DNA from: Desulfuromonas sp. DDH964
GTDB taxonomy: Bacteria > Desulfobacterota > Desulfuromonadia > Desulfuromonadales > DDH964
Length of the DNA stretch: 64,000 nt
Direction: 5' to 3'
NCBI RefSeq assembly: GCF_001611275.1
Contig: NZ_CP015080.1
Coordinates: 310,001-374,000, forward strand
A model generated the notes under the pieces. The model saw only the letters and a program-made list of their open reading frames with translations, was not told where the DNA came from and made no database searches. Position 1 is the first letter of the stretch. Every line of letters begins with the position of its first letter. Shown one piece after another: positions 33,082 to 41,759 of the stretch. The translations under genes were made by a program, and so were the position numbers.

Positions 33082-33109
33082 GGTGTACATAATGGACCTT
33101 CTGTGTACC
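33082..33109. repeat. dif-like 11-6-11 recombination site candidate
   Basis: GGTGTACATAA, 6-nt centre TGGACC, TTCTGTGTACC. The arms are inverted copies with 8 of 11 matching positions, and the outer bases continue the symmetry (TTTTGGT/ACCAAAA). The geometry is that of Xer/dif-type core sites. A tyrosine recombinase lies 1.7 kb away. Alternative: right-end hairpin of the adjacent IS200-type element. Confidence 0.45.
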
Positions 33110-33117
33110 AAAACGGA

Positions 33118-33820
33118 TTGTAAAGTATCCGCGCCCAAAGGACGCGGCTTTGTCGTCGCCCCCCATAGGGGGGCATGGCCCGGCCCCCAGAGGGGGCGGG
33201 CTAAGGAGTTGTGCCGCAAGTGGATATCAATCAACCAACTGCAGTTGCTCCAGTTGTCTTTCCTTCTCTTCTTGATAGCGGACATACCTCCGTATCATGT
33301 CCGCATCAAGGCCAACGGTATCGACACAATAACCTTTGGCCCAAAAATGATTGCCCCAATAGGGCTTCTTCCGAAGCTCTCGAAACTGCTGAAATATCTT
33401 CATCGATATCTGCCCCTTCAAACGGCCCAGCAATTCCGATATTGACTTCTTGGGCGGCACCAGCACAACCAGATGAACATGGTCCGGTTGCACGTTTAGC
33501 TCAACAACTTCGCACCCAGAATATCCACAAATTGACTGGATGCCACTTTCTACGGCTGACTTCACGGCCCCACGCAAGATCCGAAACCGATACTTCGGGA
33601 CCCAGACAATGTGATACTGGCAGTGCCATATCGTATGTGATAACTTTCGAAATCGGCTGCTCACTGTTTTCTCCTCTCTTTTCGACGTTGCGGCAACAAC
33701 TCGAAAGACAGGGTAACAGTGAGCGGCTTTTTCAGCCATACCCATGCGGGACCGGCATAGCCAGCCCACATCACCACACCCACAGGGTGTGGATTTCTAC
33801 GTCACATTAAAATTATAGAC
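33118..33820 (-). mobile_element. IS200/IS605-type insertion sequence (ends approximate)
   Basis: A single transposase gene flanked by hairpins, the layout of IS200. On the tnpA 5' side: CCACACCC-ACA-GGGTGTGG at 33774-33792. On the 3' side three GC-rich stems: CCGCG/CGCGG (33130-33148), GCCCCCC-AT-AGGGGGGC near 33160-33176, and GCCCCC/GGGGGC near 33183-33200. Elements of this family have no inverted-repeat ends or target duplication, so borders are estimates only. Confidence 0.65.
33227..33664 (-). CDS. tnpA: IS200/IS605 family transposase TnpA
   Basis: 145 aa from GTG 33664 (GAGAGGAG 7 nt upstream). Y1 HUH single-strand transposase: HIVWVPKYRFRIL near residues 15-27, HUH motif as DHVHLVV near 62-68, and catalytic Tyr in MIRRYVRYQEEKERQ near 123-137. 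Length is normal for a complete TnpA. The long N-terminal in-frame extension upstream of the GTG is non-coding leader. No TnpB gene follows. Confidence 0.92.
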   Translation of the reverse strand: MSSRFRKLSHTIWHCQYHIVWVPKYRFRILRGAVKSAVESGIQSICGYSGCEVVELNVQPDHVHLVVLVPPKKSISELLGRLKGQISMKIFQQFRELRKKPYWGNHFWAKGYCVDTVGLDADMIRRYVRYQEEKERQLEQLQLVD

Positions 33821-33857
33821 TGCCCTGACGGGTAAATTTTGATTTAGGAGGCTGTTG

Positions 33858-34763
33858 ATGCTTTTTGACAAACTCGCTGGCTTCATCGAGCGGCATATTC
33901 CTGACCTGGTTCCGGACCTCGAACAAACTGCGTTGTTTGAATTTCCATTTCGAGCGCATGAAGCCGTCGCTCCGGGGAAGTTTTGCCAGGATGACTTGGA
34001 GCACTTCTTTTTACCATTTCCACGAACGGCCATCGAGGACAAGGCAACCTGCACCTTCCTGTTCGATGGGGCCGAAAAGCAAGTGGGCCTTTCGGAGCCC
34101 AGAGCTTTCATCGATGTTCTTTCCCTGGCAGGCAGTGACGATCCAGGGGCCTTCAAGGGGAGCTTGTCTGAACTCGATCCCGAAATGAGACATTGGGCCA
34201 AGCAGGAGGGACTTCACCAGATCGCCCTGGGACGCATTTTTTCAATGAAGTTACCTGTGGGAAGTACGGACTATCAGGCTTCCGCCTGCGTCGATCGCAT
34301 CGTCATCGTGAACGGGCGCGGGGAAATCCAGTCCGACATGGCCATGCAGGAGTTGAAATTTATGCCCGGGGCCGAAGAGTCTTGTCGGGGAATCATCGGA
34401 AATGTCATCACCTCCATCGAAGAATTGATGCTGATCAACAGCGATCCGGAATATTTCATTTTCGAGAAGTCTCCTGCCAACCCAAGGAAGTGCAAGGCGG
34501 GACGAATCACTCGCAGTCCTGACCGGCCCCGCTACATTCCATTGAAGCCGGAGACCATCCGCAAAACAATGGATTTGGATCGGCCATCTGAAGATGGAGT
34601 CAGTGGCAAGCGCCCGCATGAACGCCGGCGGCATTGGAGACTATTGAAGTCGGAACGGTTCAAGAACAAGCAGGGACAACGAGTTATGGTTGATGCCTGC
34701 TGGGTCGGACCGTCTGAGGCTGTTGTCGGTAAGACCCGGTACCGGGTCAGACTGGATATCTGA
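33858..34763 (+). CDS. Hypothetical mobile-element protein
   Basis: 301 aa from ATG 33858 (TAGGAGG upstream). Not recognised as an enzyme. A conserved-looking C-terminal block (KRPHERRRHWR near residues 252-262, then QGQRVMVDACWVGP) resembles a motif seen in several phage or plasmid hypotheticals. No signal peptide. It ends 3 nt before the recombinase ATG, so the two genes form an operon and may act together. Confidence 0.65.
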   Translation: MLFDKLAGFIERHIPDLVPDLEQTALFEFPFRAHEAVAPGKFCQDDLEHFFLPFPRTAIEDKATCTFLFDGAEKQVGLSEPRAFIDVLSLAGSDDPGAFKGSLSELDPEMRHWAKQEGLHQIALGRIFSMKLPVGSTDYQASACVDRIVIVNGRGEIQSDMAMQELKFMPGAEESCRGIIGNVITSIEELMLINSDPEYFIFEKSPANPRKCKAGRITRSPDRPRYIPLKPETIRKTMDLDRPSEDGVSGKRPHERRRHWRLLKSERFKNKQGQRVMVDACWVGPSEAVVGKTRYRVRLDI

Positions 34764-34766
34764 CAT

Positions 34767-35750
34767 ATGGAAGAGAAAGTAAATAGTCTGATTATCGTCC
34801 CTGCCCAGCAAGGCGCAATCGCGATTTCGAACATCGAGAATCTCGTTGCCGACTGGCTGCACCTTGATGTGGCGAACGGGGATGCCTGTTCCGACACTCT
34901 GAAAACCTATCGGGGAAATTTTGAAGCCTGGTTGACCTGGTGTCGTGAGAATCAAGTCCATCCCAGACAAGCGACCGTCGAGGACATCAAGGGATGGCGG
35001 CAGGACCTTATCGCGGCCGGAGCGAAATCCTCGACGATCTCCCTGAAACTCACCACCGTCCGAAGGTTCTACCAGTCCGCCGTGGACAGAGGAATTCTCG
35101 AGTCCAACCCGGCCGCCAATGTGAGGGCTCCCCGGGAGCGGCGGCCGGTGAAAGAGCAGATCAAATACCTATCAGCCGGAGAAGCCGAGCTCCTTTTCCG
35201 GGCGGTCCCGAAGGATTCTGAAATCAAGTCACTTCGAGACAAAGCCATGATCGGCCTGATGGCTCTTGAGGGGTTGCGCCGGGTCGAGATCGTTCGCGCC
35301 TGCGTCTCCGATATCGGGAACGATTTGGAAGGTCTTCGCCTGTTGGTTCACGGCAAGGGAAAGGAGCGGTTTATCTATCCGAGAGAGGACACCGCCCGGG
35401 CGCTGCAGGAGTATCTGACCGCCAGGGGGTCGGTGGAGCGAGACGAACAAGGTGAGCCGCTGTTTGTACAGATCCGCAAGGGCGGAACCGCCATGGGTCG
35501 AATCAGCCGGACCGGGGTGAACAAGGTGGTTGACCACTACCTGCGGATAGCTGGACTGAAACGAGAGGGACTGTCCTGCCACGCTCTGAGGCATACCTGC
35601 GGAGCCCTTCTCTACCAGGCGACTCGCGACGTTCGGGCGGTCCAGGAAACCTTGGGGCATAGCAATATCGCCACCTCGGCAGGCTATGCCCACATAATCG
35701 AGCGTGGCAAGGCCAGGTACACCCGGGAGATACCCGTAAAGATCGGTTAG
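34767..35750 (+). CDS. Tyrosine recombinase (XerC/D-like)
   Basis: 327 aa. N-terminal SAM-like core-binding domain (DTLKTYRGNFEAWLTWC, TISLKLTTVRRFYQSAVDRG), then the catalytic domain: Arg in LEGLRRVEIVRA, Lys near HGKGKERF, HALRHTCGALLY (His-x-x-Arg), LGHSNIATSAGYAHI with His and nucleophile Tyr. All active-site residues appear present. It lies inside the element, not at an end, so it could be the integrase in a rearranged order or a Xer-type resolvase. The dif-like site at 33082 is a possible substrate. Confidence 0.9.
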   Translation: MEEKVNSLIIVPAQQGAIAISNIENLVADWLHLDVANGDACSDTLKTYRGNFEAWLTWCRENQVHPRQATVEDIKGWRQDLIAAGAKSSTISLKLTTVRRFYQSAVDRGILESNPAANVRAPRERRPVKEQIKYLSAGEAELLFRAVPKDSEIKSLRDKAMIGLMALEGLRRVEIVRACVSDIGNDLEGLRLLVHGKGKERFIYPREDTARALQEYLTARGSVERDEQGEPLFVQIRKGGTAMGRISRTGVNKVVDHYLRIAGLKREGLSCHALRHTCGALLYQATRDVRAVQETLGHSNIATSAGYAHIIERGKARYTREIPVKIG

Positions 35751-35807
35751 GGATGTCTTCGAGCAAGGCGTTCCCTGTCGATGTTGGACGGTAATCACAT
35801 TGAAAAA

Positions 35808-35836
35808 TTGATCAAAAAATGTGAGTATTCTATGAA
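35808..35836 (+). promoter_or_regulatory. Likely promoter before the Mrr-like gene
   Basis: TTGATC (35808-35813), 17-nt spacer, TATGAA (35831-35836), in an AT-rich patch. Moderate match to the sigma-70 consensus; direct repeats GAGTATT overlap the -10 area. Confidence 0.45.
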
Positions 35837-35867
35837 TTGAGTATTTGCATTCGTTTGGGAGGGGAAT

Positions 35868-36680
35868 GTGGCTCGCAAATCCGAGTTCGAAAAACTCATT
35901 GTGGAACTGCTCAGCTCCGCCTGGTGGCTAAGTTTCATTGTCGCTGGCGGTGCTTATCTCTTCCTCGGGGTTTTTATCCCCCGGCAATTTTCGGAGCATA
36001 AAGTTCTTTTCGGCTTGGCGGGCCTGGCCGGCTCTCTGGCCCCGTGGGTCGCCCTGTTCTTCTGTTTCATCGGCTTACTCGCCTTCCTGAACAGCAAACG
36101 AAAAGCTCGTTTGCTGGATTCCCAGTCAGACATTCATTCCCTACGACAGCTCTCCTGGAAAGAATTTGAAGAGCTGGTCGCAGAAGCTTACCGGCGCAAG
36201 GGCTACCAGGTTCTCGAAAACACCATGGGAGGAGCGGATGGTGGAGTCGATATCCGTTTGAAACGTGGAGACGAACGGGTCTTGGTTCAATGCAAACATT
36301 GGAAGTCCTATAAGATCGGCGTAAAGGTCATCCGTGAGCTTTATGGTGTTATGGCGGCGGAAAGGGCTACCCGGGGAATTGTAATCACCAGTGGTGTTTT
36401 TACTGGGGAGGCAAGATCTTTTGCACAGGGAAAAAGACTGGAGCTTGTCGACGGCGCGAAGCTGGCTCAGATGGTGTGCGAGGTTCAAACCACGAAGTCA
36501 ACAGGAACAGAACAACCCTCAGTCCAGCAGCAATCCCAGAGCCAACCCGTAAAAGTTTGCCCCAAGTGCGGCCAAGAGATGCTGAAGCGGGTGGCGCGAA
36601 AAGGCCAGCACGCTGGAAAAACCTTCTGGGGTTGTTCGGGTTATCCGAATTGCAAGACAGTTTTGCCTCTGGAGAGCTAG
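35868..36680 (+). CDS. Membrane-anchored Mrr-like restriction endonuclease with zinc ribbon
   Basis: 270 aa, GTG start behind GGGAGGGG. Two N-terminal membrane segments (about 18-38 and 50-72), then an Mrr_cat-type nuclease: SWKEFEELVAEAYRRKGYQV, Asp in GGADGGVDIRL and VQCKHWK (QxK) near residues 100-150, followed by GIVITSGVFTGEA. The C-terminus is a topoisomerase-type zinc ribbon (CPKCGQEM ... FWGCSGYPNCK). Membrane-tethered Mrr-like proteins are common; a role in attacking foreign DNA is inferred from family. Confidence 0.85.
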   Translation: MARKSEFEKLIVELLSSAWWLSFIVAGGAYLFLGVFIPRQFSEHKVLFGLAGLAGSLAPWVALFFCFIGLLAFLNSKRKARLLDSQSDIHSLRQLSWKEFEELVAEAYRRKGYQVLENTMGGADGGVDIRLKRGDERVLVQCKHWKSYKIGVKVIRELYGVMAAERATRGIVITSGVFTGEARSFAQGKRLELVDGAKLAQMVCEVQTTKSTGTEQPSVQQQSQSQPVKVCPKCGQEMLKRVARKGQHAGKTFWGCSGYPNCKTVLPLES

Positions 36681-36682
36681 CG

Positions 36683-37327
36683 ATGCGACTCCTGGCGATA
36701 TTGCTGCTTTTCCTCTCCACCTCCCCAGTGTTCGCTTTGTCCTTCTCGGGCAAGGTTGTCAAGGTGTCAGATGGGGACACGATTCAGGTGATGCACGACG
36801 GGCATGCTGAAAAAATCAGGCTCGCCGGGATCGACTGCCCTGAAAAAAAGCAGGCATTCGGCCAGGCTGCCAAACGGTTCACCCTGGACTTGGCTGCGCA
36901 GAAGGTCGTTACGGTGAAAATTGAAACCACTGATCGCTATGGAAGGACTGTAGGAGAAGTTATCTTGCCGGGCGGAAAAAGTTTGAATCGAGAATTGGTT
37001 CGTGCCGGCTACGCCTGGTGGTATCAGAAATACAGCTCAGATACAACCCTCGGTCTGCTGGAATCGGAAGCTCGGGCCGCCCATCGTGGCCTTTGGGCGG
37101 TCCCTGATCCAGTGCCACCCTGGGAGTGGCGGCATGGGGTAAAGAACGTCTCCTCTCCCGGAGAGCCTGCTCAGAGTTTTCCAGGAAAGGCCAGAGAATG
37201 TGGCCAGAAACAATACTGTAAGGAAATGATCTCTTGCGAAGAGGCGATGTTTTTCTTGAGGGATTGTGGGTTATTCAATCTTGACCGGGATAGTGACGGT
37301 ATCCCTTGCGAGTCGATGTGTCGGTGA
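36683..37327 (+). CDS. Secreted staphylococcal-nuclease-type thermonuclease with Excalibur domain
   Basis: 214 aa from ATG 36683 (GGAGAG upstream), 2 nt after the Mrr-like stop. Signal peptide LLAILLLFLSTSPVFA. SNase domain: VSDGDTIQVMHDG, RLAGIDCPEKKQAFG, TTDRYGRTVGEV and VRAGYAWWYQKYS, containing the catalytic Asp/Arg/Glu set. C-terminus is a Cys-rich Excalibur calcium-binding motif (DRDSDGIPCESMC). Exported, so it acts outside the cytoplasm. Confidence 0.9.
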   Translation: MRLLAILLLFLSTSPVFALSFSGKVVKVSDGDTIQVMHDGHAEKIRLAGIDCPEKKQAFGQAAKRFTLDLAAQKVVTVKIETTDRYGRTVGEVILPGGKSLNRELVRAGYAWWYQKYSSDTTLGLLESEARAAHRGLWAVPDPVPPWEWRHGVKNVSSPGEPAQSFPGKARECGQKQYCKEMISCEEAMFFLRDCGLFNLDRDSDGIPCESMCR

Positions 37328-37445
37328 GATGTGACGAAGATAAGAAGATTTTCTGAAAGTTCGGGAATTTTGAGAACAGAGTCGTAAGAATCCTTTACCT
37401 CCCATACAAGAGAAGCTTTGTGAATTATTAGTCCAATGAGGCGAA

Positions 37446-37823
37446 ATGGATTCTCCTAAGAAGCTAGGCATACCCGAGTACGAATTTCGTCTGATTTTTG
37501 GTCGTACACGAATCGAGTACGACCAAGACAAAGAGTTGGTGAATCGTCAAAATCACGGGTATTCACTAGAAAGTGCAGTGCACTATTTTGAAAACCTATT
37601 GTTGCCAGCAGGTCCATCTTCTCCATTTATGACCAGTGACGCCTTCCTAGAGAACGATGAAGTTCGGCACATGCATATGGGACTTGATGATAGTGGAAAG
37701 ATTGTCCTATTTGTTACGACAATGCGGGACGATGAGACCGTCAGAATTATTTCGTTCCGTCGTGCGAACGAAGCGGAATGCAGAACTTTTTCAGAACACA
37801 CTGGTTATATTGGGGTCATATAA
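37446..37823 (+). CDS. BrnT-like toxin without visible BrnA
   Basis: 125 aa. IEYDQDKELVNRQNHGYSLE, then SAVHYFENLLLP, RHMHMGLDDSGKIVLFVTT and VRIISFRRANEAE follow the BrnT fold pattern (FEWDxxKxxxNxxKHG ... IISARRA). BrnT is an RNase toxin normally followed by BrnA. Downstream there are only 69 nt, then the broken PHP-ATPase gene, so the antitoxin is missing or replaced. AT-rich compared with the backbone. Family call by eye. Confidence 0.6.
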   Translation: MDSPKKLGIPEYEFRLIFGRTRIEYDQDKELVNRQNHGYSLESAVHYFENLLLPAGPSSPFMTSDAFLENDEVRHMHMGLDDSGKIVLFVTTMRDDETVRIISFRRANEAECRTFSEHTGYIGVI

Positions 37824-38018
37824 AAGGACTACATGCTGGGAGGTAGCTACTGCGCGTCTCAGTCCCAATCTGTTTTGTAGGGGGGCAGGTAGATGAAAAT
37901 CGACATACATACCCACACGAAGAAGTGCAAGTCAGGTGATGCTCCAACAAGAGAAATCACGCCCGTAGATTTCTACGAAACGATTCAGAAAACAGAGGTC
38001 GGGATCTTTGCGATCACA

Positions 38019-38026
38019 AATCATAA
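38019..38026. repeat. 8-bp target-site duplication, left copy
   Basis: AATCATAA directly before the insertion, repeated at 39086-39093 directly after it. Eight bp is the usual duplication for IS1595-family elements. Confidence 0.85.
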
Positions 38027-39085
38027 CCTGATTAGGTCCAATTCTCAGCTCGGCGAAGCCAGGCCTCGGGCCGCTTGCCGATTGAGACACAGGCGAACAG
38101 CAGTCTTGGCAGCATGCTGCGCAGATCGAACCGCCGGTTGAACCGGTACTGAAACTCGGCCAGATAGCGATGCGCATATTTGTCGAAGTCAAACGCATGA
38201 TACGTTCCGGCCATGGCCGTCTTAAGATTGCCCAGGATGGTGTTGATCCAGTGGAAGCAGCCCATGTCGGTACTTCTGCGTTGATCACCAACCACCTTTC
38301 GCTGATGGTAGCACCCAGTCTTGGTGACGGCGCGGAAGCAATTCAGGCCATCAGAAACGACCAGCGCCGTCGGTGCCAAGTGATTCTTGGCCCATTGATC
38401 AACGTCATGGCTGCTGAAGGTCGTCACCCGGCTAAAAACAGCTCGCAGCGGATGGCCCTCGTGACTGGTCTCCACTGCCGCAATGAAGGGAACTTTGTTC
38501 TCCGAACCGCGACCAACCTTACCGCCGGAGCGTTCCCCGCCCAAGTAGGCGTCGTCGATCTCGACCCGCTGGGCCAGAACCGTTGTCTCTTCGCGCTCGA
38601 ACATCGCCTGCATGAGCTTGTGCTTGAGCCGCCAAGCCGCTTTGTAGCTCAAACCCAGCATTCGTCTCAACTCCAGCATCGACAGGCCGGACTTGCCTTG
38701 TGTCATGAAGTAGAGGGCCAGAAACCACTGGGTCAGCGGCAGATTGCTCCCATGGAAAATCGTTCCGGAGATCAGCGAGATCTGTTTGCGGCAGCGACAG
38801 CACTGGAAGATGTTCGACCGTCCTCGCCGAAACTGGACCGCGCGGCTTGCACCGCATGCTGGACAGACAAATCCTTGGGGCCAGCGCGAGTGCTCAAGGA
38901 TCGCCTCGCATTGGGCCTCCGTACCATAGTCTTTGAGAAAATCAGCCAAGCTCAGCCCCGGTTGGAACTGGATACGATTGATGGCCATGGATGCTAACCT
39001 CCTTGTTATTCATGAGTTCCATGGCCAAACTCTATGCTCCCTGTGCGACAGAATGTGTCATAGCTGAGAATCAGACCTAATCAGG
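38027..39085 (-). mobile_element. IS1595-family insertion sequence, complete (1059 bp)
   Basis: Bounded by AATCATAA duplications. The terminal inverted repeats read CCTGATTAGGTCCAATTCTC at the left and, on the opposite strand, CCTGATTAGGTCTGATTCTC at the right; both continue AGCT, giving about 24 bp with 2 mismatches. One transposase gene fills the element in reverse orientation. Perfect duplications and an intact transposase suggest a fairly recent insertion. Confidence 0.9.
38032..38988 (-). CDS. IS1595-family transposase (ISXO2-like DDE)
   Basis: 318 aa. N-terminal zinc ribbon (CPACGASRAVQFRRGR, then FQCCRCRKQISLISGT). DDE-type catalytic domain: VEIDDAYLGGE (first Asp), VVSDGLNCFRAV (second Asp), WINTILGNLKTA and HRYLAEFQYRFNRR. 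Length and motif order match ISXO2-like transposases of IS1595. Intact by eye. The stop codon lies inside the left inverted repeat. Confidence 0.93.
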   Translation of the reverse strand: MAINRIQFQPGLSLADFLKDYGTEAQCEAILEHSRWPQGFVCPACGASRAVQFRRGRSNIFQCCRCRKQISLISGTIFHGSNLPLTQWFLALYFMTQGKSGLSMLELRRMLGLSYKAAWRLKHKLMQAMFEREETTVLAQRVEIDDAYLGGERSGGKVGRGSENKVPFIAAVETSHEGHPLRAVFSRVTTFSSHDVDQWAKNHLAPTALVVSDGLNCFRAVTKTGCYHQRKVVGDQRRSTDMGCFHWINTILGNLKTAMAGTYHAFDFDKYAHRYLAEFQYRFNRRFDLRSMLPRLLFACVSIGKRPEAWLRRAENWT

Positions 39086-41090
39086 AATCATAATGCCTTC
39101 GATTTGGATCAATTTGAGGAAATCTTAGAAATAATAGAAGACAATGCGCAAGTTTGGCCAGGAGTCGAACTGGATGTTGATGAAAACGGTATGCGCGGGC
39201 ATTTGATAGTGATTGTATCGCCCAAAATGGCTAAAGCGTTTTCCGGGATCGTAGATGATATTACCAAGGATTCCACCCCAGATAGCTTCATAACCACCAT
39301 CGAGCAGGTTCTTGAAAAATTTGATGTGTTAAAGCCGCTTTACGTAACACATTATAAGCAAAAGACACCCAATTTATCTGATGAGGCGCTTGAAAAGTTA
39401 ATTTCAGGAACCGCGAACCCTGGACGCGTGATTAAGGAGGTCACCAACTCGATTTCAGCTGGGATCTACATTTCGCATGGGCACGCGTCAATCTATGGTT
39501 CCGACGTTCACGATTGGTCAATTTACGAAGAGCAAGCCCGTGACCTGCCGGACCTCCGACTTCCCATAGAGAGCTTCGACCATTTCTGTCTCCTGCTTGA
39601 AAAGGATCCAACGACAATCAATACCATATTAGATAAGAAGATCTCAGAGGACCTTACGCTAATACCGTTTGGGGATGATACCATCTTGAAACTCAAAGTC
39701 TTTAACGACATCAACGTTGTTTTTGGTCCGAAGGGAACAGGCAAATCCTGCATTCTTAAGGCTATTGCCAAACATTATCTTGACAGCGGTATAGATGCAA
39801 AGGTCTATGAGTCTGCAAGCGACAAACTTGATGAAATCTTTGATACAAAGGGGCGAGATCTTTCTCTTAATCTCAACTCGTATGACATAAACTATTGCAA
39901 GGATGAAATTGAAGCGCTTAGGGGGGCGTCAGAGGTAGGCATCACAAGCTTATCTAAATACGAGATCTTTTTTCGGATAAAATCTACAAATAAGAATGCG
40001 AAAAAAATTAAGTTAAAAGACATCGAACCAGAAGAAGAAAGCGGTGCCAAGCGAGAATTTGTTGAATTTAATGAAGGCGTAAAAAAGATAAAAGATTTTA
40101 TTGCATTCTTGGGGGAGCATCCGTCGGTAAAGAAGGAACTGAGCATGATTGAGATCGAAGAGATCACTCATGTCCTCTCGGACCTTCTTGACCGGATGAT
40201 TACTAGGGAATGGGAAGGCTTTTCAGGATGGAAAGAGATATGTTTTCTGAATTCGGTAATTGAGAAATTTCGTACTGAGGTAGAACGAAAGACCGGATCA
40301 CCAGCTAAGCCTACAAGTACGGGTTTTCGCGAGTATGCTCTTAACCGCGTGAGGATCGAGGCCAATGCTGCCGAGATCATTAAGAGCTTGGATACAAAGA
40401 TCCAAGTGCTCAAGGAGGCTGTGGGCAACCTCGGATCGAACAAAGGCGAGTTGGAGCTACGGACTGAGTTCAGGTTCCAAGATGGAACAATTACCGATGG
40501 AGGTCTCAATAAACTGAAGGCCGTCAATAAAGGTCCGCAGAAAACGTTTGCAAAGGTGGTTCGCAAAATTCTTAAGAATTCTTACGAAGATGATCTATTT
40601 CAGCACATTGCTTCTCTCAACGCGATAGAAGATATCGAGAAAATCGAGACCGTTTACGAACTGCTGCTCTTTAAACGTTATTTTGCACTTAATGGCTGCC
40701 AATACTCACCGTCGAGCGGAGAGGCGTCGATGGTTATGCTGCAAAAGGAACTGGAGACTGACAAGGAGGTCTACATTCTTGATGAGCCTGAGCGGAGCCT
40801 AGGCAACGAATATATCAACGATGTAATCGTGCCATTGATTAAGGAGCGTGCTCGTGCAGGGAAGAAAGTATTCATTTCGACCCATGATGCAAATATTGCA
40901 GTGCGCACTCTACCTTACAGCTCCATTTACCGTCTCCACGGTCCATCCGGCTATACCACCTACACAGGAAATCCCTTTTCGAACAATCTAGTGAATCTGA
41001 ATGGAGAAGACGACAGGCTTGATTGGAAGAAGATAAGCATGAGAACCCTTGAGGGGGGTGAAGAAGCATTTGGAGAGCGAGGCAAAATAT

Positions 41091-41381
41091 ATGGAAACAA
41101 TTAAGGCAAAGGTGGTGGTTCATGAAGAGAAGCACTTCATCAAGCTCCTAATCCGGGACGAAGAGATTAAAATCCCTATTTCTGAGGACAAACCAAATGA
41201 GGTCAAGAGCGCCTTCAATAAGCTGATCGTTCGAATCAAGGAAGGTGCGTTTCAAATTGAGTTGGAAGATATCGGTCAGGACCTGTTCTCCCAGGTGGCC
41301 AACGAGTATATCACTCAACTAAACCGCGAGATTCAAGAGGTGCGTGGAGAGATGAAAGGCTATGGATTGGTGAAGGATTAA
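41091..41381 (+). CDS. Small partner protein of the PHP-ATPase
   Basis: 96 aa from ATG 41091, overlapping the end of the ATPase gene by 14 nt, so it was translationally coupled. Mostly beta in the N-terminal half (KAKVVVHEEKHFIKLLIRDE) and helical at the C-terminus (YITQLNREIQEVRGEMKGYG). Not recognised alone. As promoter and coupling come from the ATPase gene, the IS insertion may also reduce its expression. Confidence 0.65.
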   Translation: METIKAKVVVHEEKHFIKLLIRDEEIKIPISEDKPNEVKSAFNKLIVRIKEGAFQIELEDIGQDLFSQVANEYITQLNREIQEVRGEMKGYGLVKD

Positions 41382-41476
41382 TGCCTGTTTTCCAAAACTG
41401 ATGGTCCACACTGTCCATCAATAGCTATGGTGAGCAGCAGAAGCAAAATTGGCTAAAATCGTCTATTCTGCCTGAA

Positions 41477-41488
41477 CTTCCCCATTCC
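41477..41488 (+). promoter_or_regulatory. Short C-rich leader motif, degenerate copy 4
   Basis: CTTCCCCATTCC, the core of the 20-mer found before the tra operons but with one C-block missing. Lies 55 nt before the next ATG. GGCTAAAATCG, the inverse of the 6116 repeat unit, is 17 nt upstream. Confidence 0.3.
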
Positions 41489-41543
41489 CCTATGTATAAG
41501 GTAAGAAGAAAACATTCTGCCACATATTGAAAGGAGGTCGTTC

Positions 41544-41759
41544 ATGTCGATCCTTAATCTTCTGAAAAAACTCAAACTCCCCAGTTTTGGCGACGATTTT
41601 ATTCAGGACCCGGCTGAGAAGGCAATGGCTGAGGCTCCGATTTTCTATGGAGCAAGGGTGATCTATGATCCACGTAACGATCCGAAAATACTGCCAGACC
41701 AAGAGGATCAAAAAGAATGGGATAAGAATACTGACCCAGCCGATCCTGCGAGGGTGTAA
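41544..41759 (+). CDS. Small hypothetical, C-terminus altered by IS256 insertion
   Basis: 71 aa with AAAGGAGG upstream. Begins MSILNLLKKLKLPSFGDDF; acidic C-terminal half (PDQEDQKEWDKNTDPADP). The insertion at 41750 replaces the original last residues (SGIMWINR, still readable at 43088-43114) with RV, so the pre-insertion protein had 77 aa. Not recognised. Effect on function is probably small. Confidence 0.65.
   Translation: MSILNLLKKLKLPSFGDDFIQDPAEKAMAEAPIFYGARVIYDPRNDPKILPDQEDQKEWDKNTDPADPARV
41742..41749. repeat. 8-bp target-site duplication of the IS256-family element, left copy
   Basis: GATCCTGC before the element and again at 43079-43086 after it. Joining the flanks through a single copy restores the reading frame of the small gene. 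Confidence 0.8.

Larger units (their letters stand above)
37893..41104 (+). pseudogene. PHP-domain/ABC-type ATPase gene (TrlF-like) interrupted by an IS1595-family element
   Basis: Left fragment 37893-38026, right fragment 39094-41104. Removing the insertion and one target copy joins the frame exactly (...AITNHN-AFDLDQF...) and gives 714 aa. The first part is a PHP phosphoesterase: HTHT near residues 6-9, TNHN near 42-45, PGVELDV and GHLIVI after the junction. The rest is an SMC/ABC-like ATPase: Walker A VVFGPKGTGKSC, signature-like SPSSGEASMVML, Walker B VYILDEPERSLGNE. PHP plus ATPase recalls the TrlF family. The right part alone still has an open frame of up to 666 codons, but without the PHP metal ligands of the N-terminus. 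Confidence 0.8.

Noticed and set aside
34767..35750. Recombinase marking the end of an integrated element
   Set aside because: Conjugation and accessory genes continue on both sides and no direct attachment repeats or tRNA gene were seen nearby.
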